In this document: positions 9,090-18,144 of the stretch, piece by piece
Layout of the letters: every line of letters begins with the position of its first letter
Position numbering within the stretch: the first letter of the stretch is position 1
NCBI GenBank assembly: GCA_942492925.1
Contig: OW818641.1
Coordinates: forward strand, 496,001-560,000
From: QZKY01 sp942492925
Lineage (GTDB): Bacteria > Pseudomonadota > Gammaproteobacteria > Burkholderiales > Burkholderiaceae_D
Length of the DNA: 64,000 nucleotides
Direction: 5' to 3'
The notes under the pieces: model-generated
The model's input: the letters and a program-made list of their open reading frames with translations, nothing else
Databases searched by the model: none
What the model was told of the DNA's origin: nothing
Translations under genes and position numbers: made by a program

Positions 9090-9123
9090 AAAAAAGGCTC
9101 TACCGGTTCAGGCAGAGCCTTTC
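9090..9123 (-). terminator. Intrinsic terminator downstream of rpmA
   Basis: Read on the minus strand, AGGCTCTGCC pairs with the GG-TAGAGCCT arm and is followed by six T. It lies between rpmA and obg. Confidence 0.8.
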
Positions 9124-9154
9124 TATGGAAGGCTTGCGCCTTGAATGTTACTGC

Positions 9155-9412
9155 TTATGCCGGGACGACCGTCGCAAAGCGTTTGCCGCCTTCGCCTTTG
9201 ACAACGAATTTCACCGTGCCATTGACCAGCGCGAACAGGGTGTGATCCTTGCCGCAACCGACGTTTTCACCTGCTGCAATTTTGGTCCCGCGTTGACGAA
9301 CGATGATGCTACCTGCATTGATGGCTTCACCGCCATAAACCTTGGTGCCCAAACGTTTTGCCTGTGAATCGCGGCCGTTGCGCGTAGTGCCGCCGCCTTT
9401 TTTGTGTGCCAT
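9155..9412 (-). CDS. rpmA: 50S ribosomal protein L27
   Basis: 85 residues with the characteristic MAHKKGGGTTRNGRDS start, then RLGTKVYGG and IIVRQRGTKI. It sits near the peptidyl-transferase centre of the 50S subunit. It follows rplU by 36 bases in the conserved order. Confidence 0.98.
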   Translation of the reverse strand: MAHKKGGGTTRNGRDSQAKRLGTKVYGGEAINAGSIIVRQRGTKIAAGENVGCGKDHTLFALVNGTVKFVVKGEGGKRFATVVPA

Positions 9413-9448
9413 GTCTGACTCCTGTGTTCCAGTGGGATCGGCCAGCGC

Positions 9449-9760
9449 TTACGCGTTGATCGAAACGATTTGCAATTCGGTATAGTTTTGGCGATGGCCT
9501 TGGCGCTTTTGATAGTGCTTGCGGCGACGCATCTTGAAAATCTTTACCTTGTCGTGGCGACCCTGCGCCAACACCGTAGCTTGAACCGTTGCACCATCAA
9601 CCAGCGGAGCACCAAATTTTATGGTGTCGCCTGCGCCCACTGCGAGCACTTGATCAATCGTGATTTCGGATCCAATGTCTGCCGGTATCTGTTCTACTTT
9701 TAATTTTTCACCAGCGACAACCTTATATTGTTTGCCACCGGTTTTTATGACCGCGTACAT
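9449..9760 (-). CDS. rplU: 50S ribosomal protein L21
   Basis: 103 residues from MYAVIKTGGKQYKV at 9760, the family-typical start; a longer frame to 9844 adds an unconserved leader. It binds 23S rRNA. It is first gene of the rplU-rpmA-(terminator)-obg-proB block. In many Burkholderiales ispB lies just across from rplU; here it is 7.4 kb away. Confidence 0.98.
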   Translation of the reverse strand: MYAVIKTGGKQYKVVAGEKLKVEQIPADIGSEITIDQVLAVGAGDTIKFGAPLVDGATVQATVLAQGRHDKVKIFKMRRRKHYQKRQGHRQNYTELQIVSINA

Positions 9761-10058
9761 GAGAAACCTCATCGAAAATGAATGAAAGAAAATTTCTTCT
9801 CCCGCCTCTTCCGCAATTTGCGACCCGAAACGGGAAAACCCCAAATTATACAGATACTTGGCAATGGAGTCAAAACCGGCTGTGCGGGCAAAAGGAGGGG
9901 GTGACCGGGGCCGATGTGAGGGAAGTATGCCTTGCCAACAGGGGTGGCGTTTGGAGAAAGCGCAAACGATGTTCGAAGGATAAGTTTGTGTGTTCCAGGG
10001 CGGTTGCGGGGGTTAAATCAGTAGTTGCTTTGCTAAAAATCCGCGATAATCCGGCTCC
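9761..10058. other. Divergent promoter region rplU/murJ
   Basis: 298 bases between divergent genes, expected to hold both promoters. No gene or specific operator is recognised. Confidence 0.4.
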
Positions 10059-11609
10059 ATGAACCTCTTAAAGACGCTGGCGACCATTTCCGGTTTGACA
10101 ATGTTGTCGCGTATCACCGGCTTAATTCGCGAGTTCCTGATTGCCCGGGCCTTTGGTGCCTCGGCTTTCACGGATGCCTTTTTTGTCGCGTTTCGCATCC
10201 CGAACCTCTTGCGCCGCCTCTTTGCCGAAGGGGCGTTTTCCCAGGCTTTCGTGCCGATTCTGGCGGAATACAAGAACCAGCAAGGCGATCAAGCGGCCAA
10301 AAAGCTGATTGATCATGTCGCTTCAGCTTTGGTCTGGGTGTTGCTGCTGACCTGCGTTTTGGGGATAGTGGGCGCTTCCTGGGTGGTCTATGCTATTGCC
10401 ACGGGATTGCAATCTAACGCCCATGCGTTTTCTGCCGCAGTCTGGATGACGCGCATCATGTTCCCCTACATTCTGTTCATGTCGTTGGTGGCGCTGGCTG
10501 GCGGGGTGCTGAACACCTGGCGCGAGTTCAAAATTCCGGCCTTTACCCCGGTGCTGCTGAATCTATCCTTTATCGTTGCCGCCCTGTTTTTGGCGCCGCA
10601 CATGGCGCAGCCCGTGTATGCACTGGCTATTGCCGTTTTCATTGGCGGCGTGTTACAGGTCGGGATACAAGTGCCTGCGCTGATGAAAATCGGCATGCTG
10701 CCGCGCTTTTCTTTTAACCCGCTGGCACCTTTCCGCGACGCGGGCGTGCGGCGTGTGCTCAAGCAAATGCTGCCGGCGACCTTTGCGGTGTCCGTCGCGC
10801 AAATCAGTCTGATGATCAACACCAACATCGCGTCGCGATTGGCGAAGGGCAGCGTGTCCTGGCTGTCGTACGCGGATCGTCTGATGGAATTTCCCTCGGC
10901 GTTGCTGGGCGTGGCGCTGGGGACCATTTTGCTGCCGAGCTTGTCCAAAGCCAATTCAGACGGCGATGCCGAGGAATATTCGTCCCTGCTCGACTGGGGG
11001 TTGCGGCTGACTTTCCTGCTGGCTTTGCCGGCGGCTGTGATGTTGCTGACGATTGCCACCCCATTGACGGCGGTGCTCTTCCATTACGGGAAGTTCAACG
11101 CACACGATGTAAGCATGACGAGCCACGCCGTGGTCGCTTACGGGGTGGGGTTGATCGGCTTGATTTTGGTGCGCATTCTCGCGCCGGGCTTTTATGCGAA
11201 GCAGGATATCAAGACGCCGGTGAAAATCGCGATTGGCGTGCTCATTGCAACGCAATTAATGAATCTGTTGTTTGTGCCGCTCATCGATCACGCGGGATTG
11301 TCCTTGGCCATCGGTTTGGGCGCCTGTATCAATGCCGGGTTCCTGTTCTGGGGGTTGCGGCGGCGCGGGATTTACACGCCGGGAAAGGGTTGGCAACTGT
11401 TCTTTGTTAAGTTGACGGGCGCGCTATTCTTGCTGGCCGGGGTTGCGCTGTGGGTGGCGGGACGATTTGATTGGATGGCTTTGCAGGCCGAACCGATGAA
11501 GCGGGTGGGTGTCGTGTGCGTCTTGTTAGGGGCGTGCGGCGTCGTTTATTTTGGCGCCTTGCTCGTGATGGGGTTTCGACCCAAAGACTTCAAGCGCACC
11601 GTGTCCTGA
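10059..11609 (+). CDS. murJ: Lipid II flippase MurJ
   Basis: 516 residues, polytopic inner-membrane protein of the MviN/MurJ family with about 14 helices. It exports lipid II for peptidoglycan assembly. The conserved N-terminus includes SGLTMLSRITGLIREFLIA and FFVAFRIPNLLRRLFAEGAF, with charged cavity residues (Arg of RIPN) in place. It is a single gene facing away from rplU. Confidence 0.96.
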   Translation: MNLLKTLATISGLTMLSRITGLIREFLIARAFGASAFTDAFFVAFRIPNLLRRLFAEGAFSQAFVPILAEYKNQQGDQAAKKLIDHVASALVWVLLLTCVLGIVGASWVVYAIATGLQSNAHAFSAAVWMTRIMFPYILFMSLVALAGGVLNTWREFKIPAFTPVLLNLSFIVAALFLAPHMAQPVYALAIAVFIGGVLQVGIQVPALMKIGMLPRFSFNPLAPFRDAGVRRVLKQMLPATFAVSVAQISLMINTNIASRLAKGSVSWLSYADRLMEFPSALLGVALGTILLPSLSKANSDGDAEEYSSLLDWGLRLTFLLALPAAVMLLTIATPLTAVLFHYGKFNAHDVSMTSHAVVAYGVGLIGLILVRILAPGFYAKQDIKTPVKIAIGVLIATQLMNLLFVPLIDHAGLSLAIGLGACINAGFLFWGLRRRGIYTPGKGWQLFFVKLTGALFLLAGVALWVAGRFDWMALQAEPMKRVGVVCVLLGACGVVYFGALLVMGFRPKDFKRTVS

Positions 11610-11952
11610 ACGCTTTCCCATAACGGCACAAAAAATCATCAGGGAAAGTTCCGAGGGGGCGCCTTGGCACGAGCGATCCAGCGATAGCCCGATTCAATAG
11701 AGGTGGCGATCAGAGAGGCTTGCCTGGCGGATACACTTCCCTGCGTGCTTTGCCTTTGGCCTGGGGCCCTGCAATCGACACTGACCCGGTTTGCGTGACT
11801 GGCCCAACCCGAAACGTACCTTCCCCCAACTGCAAAAAATAAAGGCATTTCATGCCGATCATCCCGCCACACAAGACGCCCGGTCTTTTTGTGGTGGACT
11901 GTGGCCAAACGCGCCTGTTTTTCGGATTTCAAGCCAGCGAAGATCTGGCAAC

Positions 11953-11966
11953 TTGACCTAAGTCAA
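11953..11966 (+). promoter_or_regulatory. FNR-like operator upstream of oxc
   Basis: TTGACCTAAGTCAA is a perfect TTGAC-N4-GTCAA dyad, one base per half from the E. coli FNR consensus TTGAT-N4-ATCAA. Its centre is 30.5 bases before a CATACT hexamer, which would put it near -41.5, the class II activator position. The same arrangement occurs at frc. Confidence 0.7.
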
Positions 11967-11989
11967 TCGAGCTTTTGCGTTCCATGCGG

Positions 11990-11995
11990 CATACT
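11990..11995 (+). promoter_or_regulatory. Putative -10 element of oxc
   Basis: CATACT, starting 37 bases after the start of the FNR-like dyad. The predicted transcript start is near 12001-12003, giving a leader of about 65 bases. No clear -35 is present, as expected for a class II activated promoter. Confidence 0.5.
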
Positions 11996-12068
11996 TGCAG
12001 AGCACTACGCCTTTTATTAATAAAAGCACCCAGCGTTTCAACAATCACTGAGAAGAGAGGATCCTCTT

Positions 12069-13778
12069 ATGAGTAACGAGAAAGAAGTAGAATTGGTCGA
12101 CGCATTTTATATGTTGATCGAAAGCCTGAAAAATAACGGCATCAAAAACATCTTTGGTATTCCTGGTATTCCAATCACGGCGCTGACCCGTTCCTGGCAG
12201 GCTGACGGTGGCAAATACTTTGGTTTCCGTCACGAAACCAGTGCCGCAATGGCAGCAGGTGCCTCTGGTTATCTGACGGGCGTACCGGGTGTCTGCTTGA
12301 CCACCCCGGCTCCTGGCTTCTTGAACGGCTTGAATGGTGCTGCTAATGCCACCCAGAACGGCTGGCCGATGCTTCTGTTGAGCGGCGCCGCTGGCCGTCG
12401 TGATACCGACCTGCAAAAGGGCGCATTCGAGGAAATGGATCAGCTGAACGCTGCACGTCAGCACACGAAGGGATCCTTCCGCGTTAACCATATCGAAGAC
12501 CTCCCAATCGCAATCGCTCGCGCAGTGCGTTTGGCTGTTTCTGGCCGTCCGGGCGCTGTATACATCGACCTGACCCACGAAATGCTGACCGGCACCTTGG
12601 CAATGGACAAGGCTCAACAACTGCTGTTCAAGCCTGTTGACCCGACACCGAAGCAACCGGCTGATCCGGCAGCTATCGCACGCGCTGTTGGCCTGCTCAA
12701 AGGCGCGAAGAAGCCAATTATCCTGTTGGGTAAGGGCGCTGCTTATGCACAATGTGACGCTGCCATCAAGTCCCTGGTAGAAGATACCGGTATCCCGTTC
12801 CTGCCGATGTCCATGGCAAAAGGCTTGATCTCGGACGCCCACCCGCTGAACGCTGGCCCGGCACGTTCCTACGTTCTGCCGGAATGCGACGTTTGCTTGA
12901 TCATTGGCGCTCGCCTGAACTGGCTGCTCGGCAATGGTAAGGGCGCAACCTGGGGTAACCAACTGAAGAAATTCATTCAGGTTGAAATCAAAGCCGACGA
13001 AATCGACAGCAACGTAGCGATCGCTGCACCGGTAGTTGGTGATATCGCTTCCGTTGTGGATCAATTGCGCGCAGGCCTGAAAGGCATGCCGAAAGCTGAC
13101 GCTGCATGGGTGAGCGGTATCCAGTCCCGCGTGGAAGCAAGCAAGGAAAAACTGGCGCCGACTCTCAAGAAAGAGACCGCACCGGGCATGATGAACTATC
13201 GCAATTCCTTGGGCGCTGTTCGTGACGTTCTGGCCAAATATCCGGAGACCATCCTGATTAACGAAGGCGCGAACGCACTCGACAACACCCGTATGATTGT
13301 TGACCAGTATCTGCCGCGCAAGCGTATCGACACCGCAACCTGGGGCATCATGGGTATGGGTATGGGTTCCGCGATCGGCGCAACGGTTGCTACCGGTAAC
13401 AGCGTTGTTGCGATTGAAGGTGACTCCGCGTTCGGCTTCTCCGGCATGGAAGTAGAAACCATGTGCCGTTACAAGCTGCCGATTACCGTTGTTATCATGA
13501 ACAACGGCGGTATCTACAAGGGTAACGAGGAAAACTCCGGTGGTTTCGACGATCCGTCGATCTCCAGCTTCACGCCGGGCGCACGCTACGACATGATGAT
13601 GACGGCATTCGGTGGTGTTGGTGTTTCCGTTGACACGCCGGCTGCACTGGCTAAGGCTCTGGAAGAAGGCATCAAGTCCCGCAAGCCGACCCTGATCAAC
13701 GCTATCATCGATCCGGATTCAGGTGTTGAATCTGGCCGTATCGCTAGCTTGAACATCGAGCGCAAGAAGAAGGCCTAA
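12069..13778 (+). CDS. oxc: Oxalyl-CoA decarboxylase
   Basis: 569 residues, thiamine-diphosphate enzyme converting oxalyl-CoA to formyl-CoA and CO2; this step consumes a proton. The N-terminal TPP-activating glutamate is Glu56 in GFRHETSA. The C-terminal TPP/Mg motif starts with GDSAFGFSG (about 451) and ends with NN. Long stretches such as LLGKGAAYAQCD, GARLNWL and NEGANALDNTRMIVD match my recollection of the Oxalobacter enzyme. Codon use is strongly biased, suggesting high expression. It is monocistronic, with an FNR-like promoter site upstream and two terminators downstream. Frc (25.2 kb) supplies its substrate. Confidence 0.98.
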   Translation: MSNEKEVELVDAFYMLIESLKNNGIKNIFGIPGIPITALTRSWQADGGKYFGFRHETSAAMAAGASGYLTGVPGVCLTTPAPGFLNGLNGAANATQNGWPMLLLSGAAGRRDTDLQKGAFEEMDQLNAARQHTKGSFRVNHIEDLPIAIARAVRLAVSGRPGAVYIDLTHEMLTGTLAMDKAQQLLFKPVDPTPKQPADPAAIARAVGLLKGAKKPIILLGKGAAYAQCDAAIKSLVEDTGIPFLPMSMAKGLISDAHPLNAGPARSYVLPECDVCLIIGARLNWLLGNGKGATWGNQLKKFIQVEIKADEIDSNVAIAAPVVGDIASVVDQLRAGLKGMPKADAAWVSGIQSRVEASKEKLAPTLKKETAPGMMNYRNSLGAVRDVLAKYPETILINEGANALDNTRMIVDQYLPRKRIDTATWGIMGMGMGSAIGATVATGNSVVAIEGDSAFGFSGMEVETMCRYKLPITVVIMNNGGIYKGNEENSGGFDDPSISSFTPGARYDMMMTAFGGVGVSVDTPAALAKALEEGIKSRKPTLINAIIDPDSGVESGRIASLNIERKKKA

Positions 13779-13839
13779 GCAATTAGCGCCGACGGAAGCT
13801 GAACTGGTCTGACCAGAGAGTTTCCGGCTAGCAGGTTAT

Positions 13840-13871
13840 GCCCCCTGAGTGAAAGCTCAGGGGGCGTTGTT
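13840..13871 (+). terminator. Intrinsic terminator of oxc
   Basis: GCCCCCTGAG at 13840-13849 pairs with CTCAGGGGGC at 13856-13865, followed by GTTGTTATTTT. Confidence 0.8.
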
Positions 13872-13900
13872 ATTTTGTGGCAGTGTATTGTTGCGCATAA

Positions 13901-13928
13901 AAAAACCGGAACTGCAGTTCCGGTTTTT
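13901..13928. terminator. Bidirectional terminator between oxc and the next gene
   Basis: A perfect 28-base palindrome centred on GC, flanked by A5 and T5 runs (core CCGGAACTGCAGTTCCGG). It can stop transcription from both strands between convergent genes. Confidence 0.85.
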
Positions 13929-13967
13929 TATCGAACAAACAGGCTCAGACCAGATTTAATTTTCCTA

Positions 13968-15065
13968 CTATACCTGCGCGCCGAGCGCTTGATCGACCCA
14001 AGCAACGACCTGGATGGCCCAGTAGGCCCGGTCAAAATCGAAGGGCGAGTGCTCTGGGTAGGCTTCCAGCACATCCTGTTCAATCGTCACGCCGAGTGCA
14101 TTGAACTTGTCTGCACTGCTGGGTTCATAGACCTGGCCGGTGGCTTTGTCGATCAACTTCAGGTTCGGCAGGATAATGAAGTTGCCGTGTCTGGTTTGGG
14201 TCGTTCCGCCGAAGGCTTTGAGAAAAGGCAGCATGACGCCTTTTTGCGTAGCTTCATACATCCATTTGTCAAACGCCTTGATCTTGTTCAGATTGTCTTC
14301 CGACACGGGCGCGTCGGTCGCAGGCAAAGCGTTATCCAGCTTCCACAGCGTATGCGCGAAAGATGAGGGCAACACTTGCTTGTGCAGGGCCGCAGCAAAT
14401 CGGTTCGGGGTGACTTTCGGATTGCCCTGGTAGCCGTGTGTCGCCAAGAGCCAGACTTCCTGCATGTGTTCTTCTTCACCATAGGACGCCAGCCCGATGG
14501 GCGCGCCCAAAGCCAGCACCGAGCGCAAATCGCCATCGACGATCCATGAGTTGCTGTTCATGATGAATCCGGGATGAAAAATAAACACCAGATCCGGTGC
14601 GGAACGATTGATACGTGAAGCCATGTATTTGCCCAGCGTCATGGGAAAGCGCTGGGGCGCTTCAAGATTGGCGACCTTGGCCGCCATGGCAGATTTTTTT
14701 GGTTGCAAGGGGAACGCATCACCACTGAAAACCTCGGGCACATTCGGATCCAGCCCTTTGCCCACCAGATCCACCGTCACGTTCATGTCGGGCTTGCCCA
14801 AAAAGAGCGGCAAAAAACGGTACCACCGCCCTTCATCGAGCGTATCCATGCCGTGTGCTGCGCCGGCGATCACCAGATCCAGTGTGGCTTTTTCTTTCAG
14901 CGCGGGCGCGTATTCGTCTATCCACAAGGAGATGGCCGCCACCGGCGTCAGCGCATAGCGTAGCGCATCGCTCGGGAAGTTTGCCAATGATCGGCCTTGC
15001 GATGATCGGAGAAAATCGCGCAGCACATAGCGCCAGTCATTGTGGGAAGTGAGGGATTTGGTCAT
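13968..15065 (-). CDS. Conserved protein of unknown function
   Basis: 365 residues, no signal peptide or membrane helix. The segment LVIAGAAHGMDTLDEGRWYRFLP..., with a later FHPGFIMNSNSWIVDGDLRSV, faintly resembles the C-terminal domain of Mss51/MYND-type proteins, but no zinc finger is present; this is a guess. It is convergent with oxc and shares the palindromic terminator. There is no experimental analogue I can name. Confidence 0.7.
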   Translation of the reverse strand: MTKSLTSHNDWRYVLRDFLRSSQGRSLANFPSDALRYALTPVAAISLWIDEYAPALKEKATLDLVIAGAAHGMDTLDEGRWYRFLPLFLGKPDMNVTVDLVGKGLDPNVPEVFSGDAFPLQPKKSAMAAKVANLEAPQRFPMTLGKYMASRINRSAPDLVFIFHPGFIMNSNSWIVDGDLRSVLALGAPIGLASYGEEEHMQEVWLLATHGYQGNPKVTPNRFAAALHKQVLPSSFAHTLWKLDNALPATDAPVSEDNLNKIKAFDKWMYEATQKGVMLPFLKAFGGTTQTRHGNFIILPNLKLIDKATGQVYEPSSADKFNALGVTIEQDVLEAYPEHSPFDFDRAYWAIQVVAWVDQALGAQV

Positions 15066-15111
15066 CTGCTGTCTTGGTTAGGAGACGCTTGATAGGGAAG
15101 GTGCCAAGGAA

Positions 15112-15134
15112 AAACACCCCCGGCTGGGGGTGTT
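15112..15134 (-). terminator. Intrinsic terminator of the first hydrolase gene
   Basis: On the minus strand, AAACACCCCC-AGCC-GGGGGTGTTT is followed by further T. It lies just after the hydrolase stop at 15158. Confidence 0.85.
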
Positions 15135-15157
15135 TGAGGGAGTCATCACCTGAAAAC

Positions 15158-15937
15158 TTATTTTTTCAGGGCGGCCTCAAAAAATGCCGTGATCCGCTTC
15201 TGATATCGGTCACCATAACGTTCCGTCATGGCTGCCAAGTGTCGTCCCTGTGGAATCAGCTCCAGCTCTTTCGGCTCTTTTGCCTCGGCAAACAGCTTCT
15301 CTGAGTACTCGTGCGGCATGATGCTGTCGCGCGTGCCATGGATGAGCAGGAGTGGAATGGGAGCGAGTTGGGAGACATACTTTGCGCCACAGTAGGCGTC
15401 GTCCGCCTCAAAAATGAACCCCTCGCCTGGGCGTCGATCGTCCACCATGGTGGAGTAGGAATAAAAGGGCGATTCAACGGCAACGGCGCGCACGCCTTCC
15501 GGATTGAGCGCAGCAGCAGCAATCGCCAGTGATCCCCCCAGGCTTTGCCCAAAAATGAAAATTTTGCTGGTGTCGATGTCGGTGCGTGAACGCAGGTAGG
15601 TGATGGCAGTTACGGCGTCGTCCAGAAGGCCCTTGGGTTCCGCCGTGCCAAAGGACTTGCCAAACCCGCGATAGTCAAAAGCGAGAACGTTATAGCCTTG
15701 ATCCGGTAGCCAGCCTGCAAATTGCCAGGTCGAGGCAATGTTGCCGGAGTTGCTGTGCATATGGATGACGGTGCCTTTGGCTTCTTTGGGGCTGGCTACC
15801 GTGGTGGCAGGAAGAAACCAGCCGGTCAGTTGTTGACCATCCTTGCCGCTGAAGCGGACGTTTTCAAAATCGAGACCAAACCGCTCCATAGGCGTGGCGC
15901 CAAGTATGTTGTCGGGATAAAAGATGCGTCTGTACAT
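15158..15937 (-). CDS. Alpha/beta hydrolase (paralogue 1)
   Basis: About 259 residues from ATG 15937, which aligns with the start of its neighbour; an upstream TTG at 15979 would add 14 residues. It is a serine hydrolase fold: oxyanion region HMHSNSGN, nucleophile elbow GQSLGG, acid in IHGTRDSIMP and His in GRHL. It resembles the BEM46/YfhR-type (DUF1749-like) family of esterases of unknown substrate. It is a tandem paralogue of the gene at 16112-16885. No lipoprotein signal. Confidence 0.9.
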   Translation of the reverse strand: MYRRIFYPDNILGATPMERFGLDFENVRFSGKDGQQLTGWFLPATTVASPKEAKGTVIHMHSNSGNIASTWQFAGWLPDQGYNVLAFDYRGFGKSFGTAEPKGLLDDAVTAITYLRSRTDIDTSKIFIFGQSLGGSLAIAAAALNPEGVRAVAVESPFYSYSTMVDDRRPGEGFIFEADDAYCGAKYVSQLAPIPLLLIHGTRDSIMPHEYSEKLFAEAKEPKELELIPQGRHLAAMTERYGDRYQKRITAFFEAALKK

Positions 15938-16111
15938 AATGTCGCTCAAGAAAAAAGAGGTGAAAAAACGGCAGAGCAAATGGCCCTACGGCTTATATGG
16001 CATACGTCACCATGATGGAATAACTTGGGGATTGTAGCATTTCAAAATACAGTATTGGGCTATTGGCTGGGAAGGAAATCCACATGATTTGGGGGGGATG
16101 ACGCGGGAGGT

Positions 16112-16885
16112 TCAGATTTTCAGGAGTGCCTGGTCAAAAAAATCGATCAGCATGTCTTGATAGGTAGCTCCGTAGCAGTCGGTCATGATATCCAGATGCT
16201 CGCCGCCCTCAACAGTCACCAGGCGCTTTGGCTCGTTGGCTTCGGCCAGCAGCATCTCGGAGTGCGAATACGGCACGATCTTGTCAGCTGTGCCGTGAAT
16301 GAGCAGCAAAGGAATCGGCGCTAGTTTGGCAACATGGGTCGTCGCGCTCCAGGTTTCATCCACGATTTGCCCCTCGCCCGGGGTTCGGTCGTCTGCCAAG
16401 GCAGTATAAGAATGGAAAGGGGCTTCGGCCAGGACGGCGTATACGCCTTTCGGGCTGGCGCCGACGGCGGCGATGGCGATCATGCCGCCCAGGCTCTGGC
16501 CGAACACGAAGAGTTTGTTTGTGTCGATGTCGGGTCGCGAACGGACGTAATCGAGCGCCGCGACGGCATCTTCGAACACGCCCTTCGGGTCCGGCTTTCC
16601 ATGTGACTGGCCGTAGCCACGATAATCGAACACGAAGACGTTATAGCCACGCGCCGGCACCCATTGCACGTATTGCCACTGCATCGTCATGTTCTGCGCA
16701 TTGCCGTGCAGGTGCACCACCGTGCCTTTGGCTTCTCGTGGGGTGGCCGTGTCCAGCGCCGGAATGAACCAGCCGGAGAGTACGGTGCCGTCCGCACTTT
16801 GAAAGGAGATGGACTCAAACGCGAGTCCGATTCGATCCGGCGCGTCGTATTTGATCCGGTCAGGAAAATAAAAAGTGCTATACAT
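16112..16885 (-). CDS. Alpha/beta hydrolase (paralogue 2)
   Basis: 257 residues. It has the same layout as its neighbour: HLHGNAQN, FDYRGYGQS, nucleophile GQSLGG, acid in IHGTADKIVP and His in GGEHLDIM. The two genes evidently arose by tandem duplication and have since diverged. Substrate unknown. It is separated from paralogue 1 by 174 bases with no clear terminator, so read-through is possible. Confidence 0.9.
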   Translation of the reverse strand: MYSTFYFPDRIKYDAPDRIGLAFESISFQSADGTVLSGWFIPALDTATPREAKGTVVHLHGNAQNMTMQWQYVQWVPARGYNVFVFDYRGYGQSHGKPDPKGVFEDAVAALDYVRSRPDIDTNKLFVFGQSLGGMIAIAAVGASPKGVYAVLAEAPFHSYTALADDRTPGEGQIVDETWSATTHVAKLAPIPLLLIHGTADKIVPYSHSEMLLAEANEPKRLVTVEGGEHLDIMTDCYGATYQDMLIDFFDQALLKI

Positions 16886-16964
16886 GAGTGCGAATGAATG
16901 CGCAAAGTGAAAAATATAGCAGCAAAAACGGCGCGAACGGCTCTCTAAATGAGTTCTTCAAATG

Positions 16965-16987
16965 AAAAACCCCGACTTGGCGGGGGT
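16965..16987 (-). terminator. Second terminator downstream of tRNA-Pro
   Basis: On the minus strand CCCCG-CCAAGT-CGGGG is followed by TTTTTC. It lies in tandem with the hairpin at 17038-17064 and insulates the tRNA from the hydrolase genes. Confidence 0.75.
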
Positions 16988-17037
16988 GCTTGAAAAAGGT
17001 CTGCCGTGTGCTCCCCCGGATCGGGCCGTTGCCCAAG

Positions 17038-17064
17038 AAAAATGCCGCATTGCTGCGGCATTTG
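17038..17064 (-). terminator. Terminator of tRNA-Pro
   Basis: On the minus strand ATGCCGCAG-CAA-TGCGGCAT is followed by TTTTT, 13 bases after the tRNA 3' end. Confidence 0.8.
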
Positions 17065-17074
17065 ACGGTATTTG

Positions 17075-17153
<79 letters not shown>

Positions 17154-17163
17154 TTTGGGCGGT

Positions 17164-18144
17164 TCAGTGATTTCGACCCGCCGCGAAAGCTGATAATTGT
17201 AGCAGGGTTTCCTTGAATTGGCTATGGGGCAAGGCGGAGATGGCTTGCGCGGCAGCCTGCGCTGCTTTTTCGGCAGCCTGGCGTGTGTAGGTCAGCCCGT
17301 CAGAGGCGGCAAGGGCTTCCACGATGGCGCCAAAATGGTCAGCGTTGCCATTTTCGATGGCGTGGCGAACCAGACGACGTTGTTCTTCCGTGCCTGTTTG
17401 CATCAGCCGGATCAGGGGCAGGGTCATTTTGCCTTCGCGCAAATCGTCGCCGAGGTTTTTGCCGATATTGTCGATGTTGCCGGAGTAATCCAGCGCATCG
17501 TCGATCAACTGGAACGCCGTGCCGAATTGTCGACCATAGGTTGCGGCAGCGGCAATGCCGGATTCCGGTGCGCCCGCGACCAGCGCCCCCAGCATGGCGG
17601 CTGCCTCGAATAAGGCCGCCGTTTTGGCATGAATGATGGCCATGTAGCGCTCTTCTGTGACGGAAGGGTCGCGCATGTTCATCAATTGCAGCACTTCTCC
17701 TTCGGCGATCACATTCGTGGCATTGGCCATGACTTGCATGACGCGCATGTTGTCGGCGGACACCATCATTTGAAACGCGCGGGTATAAATGAAGTCGCCG
17801 ACCAGCACCGAAGCCGCATTGCCAAAAAGGGCATTGGCAGTGGGTTGTCCGCGTCGTAGCGCAGATTCATCGACGACATCGTCGTGCAGCAGGGTGGCGG
17901 TGTGGATGAATTCCACCACGGCCGCCAGGCTGTGATGCAGTTCACCTTGATAACCGAACGCCTTGGTAAAAAGTAGCAAAAGGGACGGGCGAATACGCTT
18001 GCCACCCGCATTAATAATGTATTCGCCGATTTGATTGACCAGCACCACATCGGAGTGCAATTGCGTGCGGATGATGCGGTTGACCGCTTCCATGTCGGAA
18101 ACAATCGACAGGATCGGCGCGCTCCCGTTGTTGCCGGTCATCAT
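17164..18144 (-). CDS. ispB: Octaprenyl (polyprenyl) diphosphate synthase
   Basis: 326 residues. A trans-prenyltransferase making the ubiquinone/menaquinone side chain. First Asp-rich motif LLHDDVVDES, second DDALDYSG, plus GKRIRPSLLLL. Its ATG overlaps the glmS stop by four bases (ATGA), so the two are translationally coupled. It is normally adjacent to rplU in this order of bacteria; here it is separated by the murJ-oxc-hydrolase block. Confidence 0.95.
   Translation of the reverse strand: MMTGNNGSAPILSIVSDMEAVNRIIRTQLHSDVVLVNQIGEYIINAGGKRIRPSLLLLFTKAFGYQGELHHSLAAVVEFIHTATLLHDDVVDESALRRGQPTANALFGNAASVLVGDFIYTRAFQMMVSADNMRVMQVMANATNVIAEGEVLQLMNMRDPSVTEERYMAIIHAKTAALFEAAAMLGALVAGAPESGIAAAATYGRQFGTAFQLIDDALDYSGNIDNIGKNLGDDLREGKMTLPLIRLMQTGTEEQRRLVRHAIENGNADHFGAIVEALAASDGLTYTRQAAEKAAQAAAQAISALPHSQFKETLLQLSAFAAGRNH

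Larger units (their letters stand above)
11610..12068. other. Intergenic region upstream of oxc
   Basis: 459 bases. A minus-strand open frame at 11639-11932 has no recognisable features and is probably fortuitous. The right 120 bases carry the oxc promoter elements listed separately. Confidence 0.4.

Noticed and set aside
11639..11932. 97-codon minus-strand frame upstream of oxc
   Set aside because: No recognisable domain, no convincing start signal and irregular composition; treated as fortuitous.
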